Part shown: in pieces, positions 30,244 to 38,500 of the stretch
Layout of the letters: each line of letters opens with the position of its first letter
Position numbering within the stretch: the stretch's first letter is position 1
NCBI GenBank assembly: GCA_009760855.2
Contig: WPIO01000022.1
Coordinates: 1,711,501 to 1,750,000, forward strand
From: Cristatella mucedo
Taxonomy: Eukaryota; Bryozoa; Phylactolaemata; Cristatellidae
Direction: 5' to 3'
DNA: 38,500 bases
Position numbers and translations under genes: made by a program
The notes under the pieces: generated by a model
What the model was told of the DNA's origin: nothing
The model's input: only the letters and a program-made list of their open reading frames with translations
Databases searched by the model: none

Positions 30244-30754
30244 GTAGGATTGAATATTAGACTTATATCGTATGGTATTGACTACATACCTGTCTGCACT
30301 ACCGGAGGTGGAGTGTTTTCGGGATCTCTATAAGCTTATTTAGTGCATGTCTTCTTGCGATCATTAAATTTTTGTGTAGTAACGATACCCTCAGTCCTCG
30401 AAGAAACCTTAGGATGGCAAACAAATTTAACTCTACGACTGGTTTACCTTTTTTTACACATTTAAAACTAGCATTACAGTAATAGTAGCTTGTCATGTAT
30501 CTCCGTCTGTAACTCCACAAAGTCACAAAGATCATGTGGGTGTTACGCAGGAGAGTTTTGTATAGCGAACTCACAGCCTAAGCGGCTTTCGGACGGCCGC
30601 CTCTGGAAGCTTAAAATATATTATATACGGCAGACCAAGTGATGATGATGCAGTCGTCATTTTCCTGGTGTAAGCACGTCGTGTCAGATCTCATCGAGCA
30701 GACCAGTCGCCTATGTAGTTCGACAATGCTCAACTTCCTTTGTTGTTCTCTATT

Positions 30755-31690
30755 TATACTGAGACTTTGGGAAAGTTATTCCGGCTCCTGGAGTCAACTA
30801 ACACTTTTATGCTGACGATACTCAATTGTATTTGTCATTTAAACCGTCGGAATCTACTGCAGCGACTGGTAAACTGAATGTTTGCCATTCGATCCTGGAT
30901 ATCGGGAATATTCTTAAAACTCAACGACGATCAAATTGATCTGCAATTAATAGAACACCTCAGGCAGGGATTTGGCTGAACTAGAAGGTTTTTTCTCTTT
31001 AAATAAGTGATGCTATTGTGGGACCATCACTATGTGCTCAGAATTTAGGTGTCACCTTTGATAGCTGCCTACATTTTTGAAAGCTTCGCACAGAAGACTT
31101 CTCTCACAGTTAGCTATGACGTACGATCCCTATGATCCATATCTAACTGAGATTAGGAACTGTCTTCCACGGTGACTTGCAAAAATCCAAGTAGCTCCGC
31201 GGTTCTGTCCAAGCTAAATTATTCCAATTCCACTTTGGCTGGGCTAAAGAAAAAAGCCATTTGTCCTTCTAGCTGAACTGCAGCATCAGTTTCAACTGCC
31301 CCGACCCCTATTTCCTCCATGAACAATAAATTAACTGTTCTATTCCTATGCCTGAAGGCCATTGGTGACAGAAGCTTTTGCTCTGCAGGTTCTAGGTTAT
31401 GATACTCACTTACAAAATTCCTACGCCACGACATCTACTCTCCTGCTGCTGACTATAGCACATCTTTTGCAGCCGTCCATAGCGGCTATTTTCTTATACT
31501 CGCTACCTCAACTGCCTCGTAACTCAGATCAACTTCTCACTTTCTCTTTGTTTCGTGATTGTTGAATTCCGCATGCTTACCGAAAGCCACTTAGGCTTTA
31601 AATGTTCCAGAAAAAACTCTCCTGCTGAATACTCACTTTATTTTCAGACAGAGACACCGAGCATGACCTACCCTTTATATGTTTTAGTTT
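30755..31690 (+). mobile_element. L2-like LINE, second family, RT part and 3' end
   Basis: The + strand shows the RT core FYADDTQLYLSFKPSES (30805-30855) with the catalytic pair intact, then GPSLCAQNLGVTFDSCLHF (about 31020-31078). C-terminal pieces lie near 31350. The 3' part resembles those at 24996-25380 and 32510-32965. It differs clearly in sequence from family A-E. Multiple shifts. It lies in the intron between exons 9 and 10. Confidence 0.75.
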
Positions 31691-31804
31691 TGTAGAGCTT
31701 CCTGCCTGCTTACTTACTGGAGTGCTGTCTTGACACTAACAATGTCACTTTGAACTGCAAGTTGACCTGTAACAAAATAAACTTCTTATGTTTTCTTCAT
31801 GTAG

Positions 31805-31921
31805 CACTCTTTGAAGCTCTTGAAAGGGCCTCGAGTCAAGGTGTCACTTGTTCGGAGGCTCTTGGCATCAAAGGCTATGGCATATCTATGACTACGCTAG
31901 AAGAGGTTTTTCTCAGATTGG
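31805..31921 (+). CDS. ABCA exon 10: regulatory segment, TTLEEVF motif
   Basis: This exon encodes about 38 residues with LFEALERASSQG and GYGISMTTLEEVFLRLG. The block 'YGIS.TTLEEVFL' is a hallmark of ABCA proteins directly after NBD1. The acceptor is CTTCATGTAG ending at 31804 (phase 1, the junction codon gives Ala) and the donor is gtaagc at 31922 (phase 1). Confidence 0.94.
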
Positions 31922-32071
31922 GTAAGCAACCTCTTGATGAACCGTGGAAGTGATTGTCACTGGCGAGCAGGCGCAAATGCGTGCATTTGCTGAGCACCGG
32001 TCGAAGATTGATCAGCTGTTGACTTGCGCTGCCTCAGGTTTGTTGCATTTTGCTTTTGCGTATCTCTGCAG

Positions 32072-32137
32072 GTGAAGCAAGTGAAGAGGCGAGGACTCAT
32101 AGAGCGAGGAGCAGCGGCGACGGCATTGCTAGGTCAA
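32072..32137 (+). CDS. ABCA exon 11: polar linker exon
   Basis: This exon encodes about 22 polar residues (EASEEARTHRARSSGDGIAR) that fit the variable linker between the NBD1 regulatory region and TMD2. The acceptor is ATCTCTGCAG ending at 32071, entering in phase 1. I place the donor at gtacgt (32138) because it leaves phase 1, as the next exon needs. The alternative donor at 32133 would leave phase 2 and break the frame. The linker is not conserved between family members, so support comes from splice sites, phase and the open frame only. Confidence 0.72.
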
Positions 32138-32509
32138 GTACGTTTGGAGCAGCCATATGTCACCTAGTTTCTATAGCTTTTCTTCTCAGCTCTTCCGAGT
32201 ATATCCCGTGGGCCAGCATACTCTCTTCTCTGAAAATATATCTCAACGACCGTTTTCATTAATCATCAAGAGTTTGAAGCATGCTATTATGAGTGTGCAC
32301 ATCCGTAGGCAAAACGTGGATCGAAGAGATGTCAATGCTGTGGTCACTAAGGAAAATCATTCAACATCGTTTTCTGGTTAAAAAGGGATAACATAATTCT
32401 TCTAAATTATTTCTCGGGTCTGTCTTAGCTCTCTCACTTTCCCCAACGCATGCATCAAATAAAACGACCTTCACCGTAGTCTAGTAAAGACTTTTTAACT
32501 CCTGCCGAT

Positions 32510-32965
32510 CACCACGGTTTGGCATGTTCCATTCCGTAACTGAAAGGCTGCACCGGTTTTAGCGTCCTCATACCATCAGGTAGACAGTCAATTAGCTTTC
32601 CCATTTCTTCGCTTAAAGACCATTGGCGACAGAAGCTTTTACTTTGCAGGTCTTAGACCGCGGATCTCACTTCCACAATTGTTATGCAAGGACATGTCGC
32701 CTGCCGCCGATTATGGCATATCCTTTCTAGGAGTCGCGAGCTGCTAATTGTGAACTACTCACTGCCTCATTTGCCCTCCGGACTCAGCTGCTACGGTCTT
32801 CACTGTCTCTTTGTTGCATTAGATGAAGTCTTTTGGTACCGAATAAATACCAATAGCCGCCTAGGCTTTCAGCAAACTCTATAGAAAACGTTTCTACATA
32901 GCACCTACTATATAGTCTTTGTGGAGTTACCAATAGAGATCCATAACATGATATTACATCTCAGG
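32510..32965 (+). mobile_element. Second-family LINE 3' end, third copy
   Basis: It is similar along its length to 24996-25380 and 31340-31690: 'cgcttaaagaccattggcga' then 'cagaagctttta', and later 'ggagttaccaatagagatcc' near the 3' end. No open frame of note remains. It lies in the intron between exons 11 and 12. Confidence 0.7.
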
Positions 32966-33419
32966 TGCTTGAAAAAAGATTTCTGAAGGATTTTTTCTCG
33001 GCTCAAGTCCAAAGTATACATAAAAAATCTCAAACCTTGAACAATCTCGAACAAGTGCCTGGCAGGTTGGTTAAGGTATATTTATCTAGAGTAGGATATC
33101 GGGCTCATCCAAGAATTCTTACTTCGCCGTGCTGTGATTGTGCAGCCAAAAAACTATCCTACGAGAACCCTAACTGTTTCCGGAACCATCTGAAACGGCC
33201 TAACATTTAGTTAAGCTTGTTTGTCGGACCTAACCCCTATTAAATCAAATTATATGACATAACGTCTTCTCTATAACTGACAATTAAAGACATGAGTTCC
33301 AGTTGGGGTCTTTGGTGCCGAGTCGTGACGTATGAGAAGAAGCATTAATTACTCACATATTTTATTGTTCAGCTCTGTTCCATCAACGTCTGTACAATAG
33401 AAGACTCCAAGATCTAGTC
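32966..33419. other. Intron stretch, unassigned
   Basis: An 81-codon + frame (32965-33210) shows no motif I recognise. No repeat could be placed. Confidence 0.4.
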
Positions 33420-35000
33420 ATTTCTAGCGAGCTTTATCATTGTGACGAGTCTTTAAAATTGTCTCAGCTTCTAAAAAGAAACCAAATTTGGCATCAAGAT
33501 CTGCGAGCCGGTAAAACCTAGTGGTAATTTCTTGTCGGAGAGAGCCTGTGCTGTCCTTCATTATTCTTGAAATCAACTTCTCTGCCGAAGGACGAACATG
33601 CTGTGAGAGCTCTCCGGGCATCTGTGCCATTCACCGGATTCTTTGTTTAACTGCAACTCCCCACAAATCACATCTCCTTTTAGCATTTAGTATTGATTCT
33701 TGGCATGGGTCTTCTCGAAGTCTTGACATCTCAGTCTCAAGAGAGTGTAACTGGCAAGAAGCGTCTTTGGAAGTTCATCTTTGGATCATGCAGTCTTTTC
33801 TGAACGTGATCAATCTTCCTTCAGGATGGTGTACCACAGTGTAAACAGAACTAACCAGTTCATCATTGATATCTTTAAAAGCCGCCTTTCTTGCACTTCA
33901 CCTTACTGAAGAGTCAAACTTGAGATGTCTAAAACTGTCTGCTGTTCTTCCCACCTCAGAGTTGATCTTGAACAGAATACATTGGTTCTCTCTGCTGTTC
34001 CAAAAGGTAATGACAGTGGAATCTCGGCTTGCAGAATGAACTTCTGCTAGGTTCAAGCTTTGGTGACCACAGCTCACAAACTTTGCCTTCTCATTTCTGG
34101 ACAGTATTCTCTTCTAGACACCTGGCCAGTGGCTAGACATGACTGCTGCATTGTCGTAGTACTGCGACCGGCAATCTTGTAAGAACATTTTTTCAGATTC
34201 GAGTTTGTCAAAGTGAATATCCTCAATTGCTACTGCGTCTTTTGCTTAGATTTGAAGAAAGCCCGGCAAAGATTCTTTGATGGTGACTTTTGTGTTTGCA
34301 AAATAAACATTGATATAGCGAACGACCCCAGGCATCTACTTTCCGTGTGCCCGCCCACTAGTAGAGTCAACGAGAACTTGGTAGTACTAATGTAGCCGCT
34401 GCATGTATGCAGAGTAGCTTTTCTCTGACTGTGAAGGCCATTATACTAATTATACTAATTATTCTAATTATACTAATTATACTTATTATAATAATTAGCT
34501 CACGTTGAGTTGGAGGAGATGGATAAGAGACTGACTTTTGAGGATTCTTTCTTGCACGGTTCAGATGTGATGGCAGAAGAGGACTGTACAGAGCTAGAAG
34601 ATTAGGACTGAGATAGAAGACCCAAGAAGTGGCCAACATTTTTCTCACCAGCAAATCCGAGACTCTCTTTGTGACCACGAAATGCCAGGTCTCGAGAAAT
34701 CGAGAACTGTATGCATCTCGGAGCTGTCTTTTGGACTTCTTGACGTCGTTGTTTTTTCCTATAAGATTTGTGCCTCAACAGCAGTGTCTATTCCACTTCC
34801 TTTGAGAAATCTCCACTCTATTTCTTTCCATGTGGTGAAAGCCTGACAGTAAGAAGGACTGCTTCGTCGGCAATTAGTTTTCTCAAGCTCCTCTCACTAA
34901 CGAAAACCCATTTGCCAATTCAGGTGGTCATCTGGAATTTTGAATGGCTATAAGGACATTAGGAAAGAGCAAATATCGGAAGCAATATTCCGATGTTTTG
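33420..35000 (-). pseudogene. hAT-superfamily transposase remnant (ZMYM1-like type)
   Basis: Read on the minus strand from the right, broken frames give FTTWKEIEWRFLKGSG (about 34840), ISRDLAFRGHKESL then NVGHFLGLLS (about 34703-34610), QYYDNAAVMSSHWPGV (about 34160-34110), and GHQSLNLAEVHSAS (about 34080-34035). The end is SAEKLISRIMKDS and LADLDAKFGFFLEAETILK (33570-33450). The blocks LAxRGH, YDNAAxM and SLNLxxVH in this order mark hAT-like transposases with a TTF-type zinc finger region, as in ZMYM1-type proteins. Stops and shifts make it a pseudogene. The dimerisation domain end and the terminal inverted repeats were not seen. Confidence 0.82.
34440..34495 (+). repeat. AT-rich minisatellite, 9-10 bp unit
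   Basis: Five to six units of the type 'attatacta' in a row. It lies inside the hAT remnant and interrupts its reading frame. Confidence 0.85.
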
Positions 35001-35553
35001 AGGGAGATTAGACCAGCCAGGCTCTTCTAACTGCATGCCCATAACTCATAACTATACTATATTTATAATTATAACTATATATAATTATCAAATTCATGAC
35101 TATGCTATATATGTATATTGATAGCTATTTGCCTGTAGACCCAAGCTGTGCTTGTGGCTCGACCACTTTAGCTTGCTAATGAACATTCTTTTTTCTGAAA
35201 CAGTCTAGATCCTCGTACTACTAGTTCACATACAAACTGCTGATGAGTGACGAGTGATAGTGAAATTTTTGCTCAATGTCCAGGTAGCCAATATCATTCA
35301 GGGTCAGCACTTGTGAAATTGCACTAGATTCCGTATCTTCTTCTCTTGTAGTGGTGCTTGCACCTCCGTGGTTCAAATGGCAACTACCTTCGTCTTCTCA
35401 GAACAAAGCGTCTTTACTTTTTTTGCATGAAGCTTTCACCAAGCAGAGTGTCTGCTTCTTTCGTGTTGCCAAGCTTTCTGCCTTCATTCTCGTCCCCCTC
35501 TTCCCTGCTCTTGCCATTGTCCCCTTCATGCTTGCGTTCGTCCTCCTCAAACT

Positions 35554-35554
<1 letters not shown>
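35001..35554. other. Stretch beside the hAT remnant
   Basis: AT-rich sequence near 35040-35110. The minus strand at about 35225-35385 reads SSAISQVLTLNDIGYLDIEQ, which could be the N-terminal part of the same hAT protein, but this is weak. Confidence 0.35.

Positions 35555-35646
<92 letters not shown>
35555..35646 (+). repeat. (CT)n microsatellite, about 92 bp
   Basis: A pure CT run, again with the pyrimidine strand as sense strand. The long Ser-Leu and Arg-Glu frames around it are artefacts. Confidence 0.97.
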
Positions 35647-35649
<3 letters not shown>

Positions 35650-36560
35650 GCTAAATGTGACCGTCAAAATTTCTCTGGGGTTTTGTGCAGCTTCGCTGTT
35701 TTTTAGCTTTCCCTTTTTTAAGAAATTCTCCTAATAAAGCTTGCTGGACTTGCTCGCTTCTTTCTTCTCATCAAGTTTTTGTTTTTCTGTAGTGGTCACT
35801 ACCAGCCTTTGTACTCCCAGGTCTTCAGCAAATAGATCAAGGTGACCAAACACAAAGTACACGAGAGTCGTAGAGACAATGCAGTTCACGGAGGCTAGTC
35901 TGGGGTAACATAGACCTTCGCACCATTGACTCAGTCTCCGGAGGAAGAGGTTGAGCCTTTGGCGAACAAAAAGACTTGGTAAGATTGGAAGTGCCACCGT
36001 CGACTACATGCTGTCGCCAAGACTCTCAATTCACACGATGTCTCTAAGTAAGATACAATCTATCATAAACGCTCACTAATCAGTTTATCAAAATTTCCAT
36101 TGGAGCGACTAACAGTCTGAGTTAGTGGCAAACAATATCTTGTCTACAGTATTGTATGGACCGGATGAGCTCGAATGTGTGGTGAAAGGCTGGCACAGTC
36201 AGCTAAGCTAGCTTGGTCCAAGTCTGCAAACAGGCTTAACTAGCCCAGCCAGCAATCGTCAAGTCCATTGAAACAATCACTTGCTTGAAATCAAGTATTG
36301 TATACGCACATTGGTTTTTCAATATGCACAATCCATTTTGCTTAAGCAGCCCTCACCTTGGCGCCCGGGGACATCCGTCCCAGTCCTGCCCCATTGATAT
36401 GCCATGGGTGTTGATGCTTTTGCACATGTGGCTATGTCGGTCATGAAGCCTTTTTCTACTTAGCGAATCAGTGTTCCACGTTATTCCCACCCTTCGTATT
36501 TTTGCTGCGGTTTCTTGTGAGAAAAGTTGTTGCTACCTGTGTTATGTAAATACTTGGCAG
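35647..36560. other. Intron end before exon 12
   Basis: A minus-strand frame of 88 codons (35731-35997) with a hydrophobic middle shows no family I recognise; it may be chance or belong to the hAT element. The rest, to the acceptor at 36560, has nothing recognisable. Confidence 0.4.
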
Positions 36561-36908
36561 TTGATGGTCACGATGCAGCGGCTGAGCAGCAGCCTGCGAC
36601 GCCGAAGCAGGCTGCTGTAAGCCTATCAAATCTCCCCAAGCCCGAGCTGGTGCCTCCGGCTGCGCTGGGACGGTACAAGCTGTGGACGCTGATGTGGTTG
36701 CGCTTCCTGCTGGTCAAGCGAAGCAAACGAGCGACTTCAGTGCGCATCGGACTACCACTTGTGTTCATACTGACATCAATGCTCATCGTCAAGTTCTTCG
36801 TTGGTTCGAGTGCTGGATCGGCAGCCAGCAGCCCTACGAAGCTGACCCTGAGGCCTGCTACAACGTTGGGACCTGGAGTACAGCCGATGGCATTCGTGAA
36901 TTCAACAG
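36561..36908 (+). CDS. ABCA exon 12: linker end and first TMD2 helix
   Basis: This exon encodes about 115 residues. A charged linker (HDAAAEQQPATPKQ, then NLPKPELVPPAALGRY) leads into LWTLMWLRFLLVKRSKRATS. This is the ABCA element before the first TMD2 helix, where a conserved 'K.F....R' segment meets the membrane. A hydrophobic helix (GLPLVFILTSMLIVKFF) follows, then the start of the second extracellular loop. The acceptor is CTTGGCAG ending at 36560 (phase 1). No GT donor leaves phase 1; the fitting site is GC at 36909-36910 in the context CAG/gcacgt, a probable GC-AG intron. Confidence 0.85.
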
Positions 36909-38257
36909 GCACGTGTTCTTCTCGCTCAAGAATATTTTATATGATTGCCATACAGGCATCCCTATTGTTAAATTTTGTTGAGCAGTTGTATAGGTTTCGT
37001 AAAGCAGTAGGGCAGTAATGGGTTGGTCAGCGGTGTAAGTATACACGGTCTCTATAGATGTGTTTGGTTTGAGTGAGGCCTCCCCCTGTGGCATCTGAAA
37101 GGAAGATTTTTTAAGGCCTGAGAAATGAGAGGAGCTATGTCATATATCTGCACTTTTCCATGATCGTGATGATGCACTTTTTCTTGTAGATGTGGATATT
37201 TTTAGAGTATTTTAATTTTACTTGTTTTCATTATTGTGTGGCCTCTTGATCAGGTGTATGCTCAAGCCAACAAAACAGTGCGTCTTCAATTTGTTTATAG
37301 AGGCTCATCGAGAGCGCAAACTCTCATGTATATTCTGGCTTACACTTATCCATGCAATAGAGAGTAAATGCTTTAGATATATCCATACGAATTTTTCTTA
37401 GATAGCCTGCTGGAGATCAGCAGTGGAGTGGGTCATGTAGAGTGGGTCCTGGCTGTTTGTGCAGGAATTGGATCACATTTGACCCTAGTTAGATAAGCTC
37501 GAGTTCGATCATGTGAACCTACTCTAGACTTCTTGCTTTGCCTCGACGAGCAAACCTATGTTGTTACTTGTAATACTTTTTTCTTTTAATGAGCCAACGG
37601 CCTTCACTCTTGCCATGAAATCTCCATATCACAAAAGTTAGTAATAGCTGATTTCGTTCAACGGGTTTATTTGTGTAATGGCAGAATAGCCTTGTCGGCT
37701 TTTGACTGACTTTCAGTGCTTGACATAGAACGGCTCGCTTCAGGACTAAAACCCGTTAACTGTGTCGGGAAATGTGAGCACTGTCGTACCGGGCTAAGAC
37801 TCAGTGTGGCTGCTAGCATTGATAAGTATACAGTGCACTAGCCTGAGATTGTGTGCACCTACAACGGCATACAGGCTCCCGAGGAAGAAACGGTTATACT
37901 GTCGAGCTAACTGCCGCAAAAGATAGGTCAGGCGATCCCAGAATCAAGTCTGTTTCAGCCCTCTCCCCCCCCGATTGCTGTAAAGTTCTTATCTCCATGC
38001 TCAATCTCTAACTGCTCACGATGGCATACAAATTGCCACAAGTCTCACTGCCGATCGTAAATGCATGCATTGGAGCTATATATTTTCTCCTTTCACCTGT
38101 GATAATGGTCACCGGATCTTTGCTTACGTGGCAGCCTATTTGCATGCATTGTAGTAATATGTATACTTTGCTCTGACGTTTTCTCTTTTCCTTTCTTTGA
38201 ATTCTTGTTGCTATCACCCGTGTTGTAGCTAGCGACTGTGTGCCTCGTCTCTTTCAG
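36909..38257. other. Intron between exons 12 and 13
   Basis: A probable GC-AG intron of 1349 bp. It contains the decayed SINE copy at 37655-37815. No other feature is seen. Confidence 0.6.
37655..37815 (-). mobile_element. tRNA-derived SINE, copy 6, very decayed
   Basis: It aligns by eye with copy 3 along its length: 'gtgtaatggcagaatagcct' against 'gtatagcgacagaagagcct', and the end 'accgggctaagactcagtgt', which is close to copy 4. The B box is lost (aggactaaaacccg on +). Confidence 0.55.
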
Positions 38258-38409
38258 GGAAGGACTTGATGCAGTTGGCTGCTTCCTTGTCGAACTTTAC
38301 GGGAATTTCTGTTGATGGCTTCAATCCTAACACCGATCTCTTACTCAAGACTCCTCACCAGTACGGTGTCAACGTCACCCGGTTAGAAATCGCTAATCGA
38401 GTTGACCAA
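38258..38409 (+). CDS. ABCA exon 13: second extracellular loop
   Basis: This exon encodes about 50 residues of the second extracellular domain, with potential N-glycosylation sites (NFTG, NVTR) and the block GFNPNTDLLLKTPHQYGVNV. The acceptor is CTCTTTCAG ending at 38257 (phase 1) and the donor is gtgagt at 38410 (phase 0). The loop is variable in the family, so the call rests on position, splice sites and phase. The gene continues beyond the window end. Confidence 0.78.
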
Positions 38410-38500
38410 GTGAGTGGTCAATTCGAGCCACAAATGCAGCTTTCATGATTTCCGGCATACACTCGAGCACTTCATACATCGGCACTTCAGGTGCGTTAGC

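Larger units (their letters stand above)
2575..38409 (+). other. ABCA-subfamily ABC transporter gene, 13 internal exons (partial gene)
   Basis: The gene model joins 2575-2938, 5574-5721, 6053-6278, 17227-17285, 21628-21914, 22570-22689, 22787-22925, 23355-23445, 30101-30243, 31805-31921, 32072-32137, 36561-36908 and 38258-38409. The total is 2260 nt: one base completing a codon plus 753 codons, with no stop. Phases at all twelve junctions agree (0,1,2,1,0,0,1,2,1,1,1,1). Domain order is the end of TMD1, NBD1, the regulatory segment after NBD1, a linker, then the first TMD2 segment and extracellular loop, as in ABCA1/ABCA3 full transporters, which move lipids across membranes. Which ABCA member it is cannot be settled here. 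All acceptors are AG; eleven donors inside the model and the final one are GT, and one is probably GC. The upstream coding exons (TM1, first extracellular domain) and NBD2 were not found in the window. Confidence 0.93.

Noticed and set aside
32133-32137. Alternative donor at 32133 for exon 11
   Set aside because: It would leave phase 2, whereas exon 12 needs phase 1; the gtacgt donor five bases later fits.
35731-35997. Minus-strand frame of 88 codons with a hydrophobic middle as a separate gene
   Set aside because: No family was recognised, no splice or start context supports it, and it lies beside a hAT remnant in an intron.

Overview
This window is eukaryotic nuclear DNA, most likely from an invertebrate animal. 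It holds one spliced protein gene on the + strand, buried in transposon-rich introns. Splice-site and phase reading gives 13 exons between 2575 and 38409 that join into one open frame of 753 codons with no internal stop. The product is an ABCA-subfamily ABC transporter (full transporter type, ABCA1/ABCA3-like). The window covers the end of transmembrane domain 1, all of nucleotide-binding domain 1 (NBD1), the linker, and the start of transmembrane domain 2 with its extracellular loop. The N-terminal exons were not found here, and the second half of the gene (rest of TMD2, NBD2) must lie beyond 38500.

Layout. 1-2574: intron or upstream DNA with an antisense L2-like LINE. 2575-6278: three exons that finish TMD1. 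6279-17226: a 10.9 kb intron with two sense LINE tails, a tRNA-derived SINE, a (TA)n tract, a long antisense LINE that keeps traces of its endonuclease and reverse transcriptase, a Tc1-like transposon with a SINE inside it, an old tandem array of about 168-bp units, and a large (CT)n/(GT)n tract. 17227-17285: a 59-nt exon. 17286-21627: an antisense LINE with a nested SINE-bearing insertion, a repeat pair, and a decayed Helitron-type PIF1-like helicase. 21628-23445: four exons of NBD1 and its C-terminal segment. 23446-30100: a 6.7 kb intron made largely of L2-like LINE fragments and SINEs. 30101-32137: three exons of the post-NBD1 regulatory region and linker, with a second LINE family in the introns. 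32138-36560: a further LINE copy, a hAT transposase remnant of the ZMYM1-like type, and a (CT)n tract. 36561-38409: two exons of TMD2 and its extracellular loop.

The transporter exons keep every NBD1 catalytic motif (Walker A, Q-loop, signature, Walker B with its glutamate, H-loop), so the gene looks functional. The mobile elements are all broken by stops, frameshifts or nested insertions. I saw no CRISPR array, no rRNA, no intact tRNA gene and no bacterial-style operon. The organism cannot be named from this sequence alone. The mix of large introns, L2/CR1-group LINEs, tRNA SINEs, Tc1, hAT and Helitron remnants fits a marine invertebrate, which is an inference. The items most worth a second look are the diverged 168-bp array, the probable GC-AG intron, the nested composite insertions, and a possible second tRNA-derived SINE.
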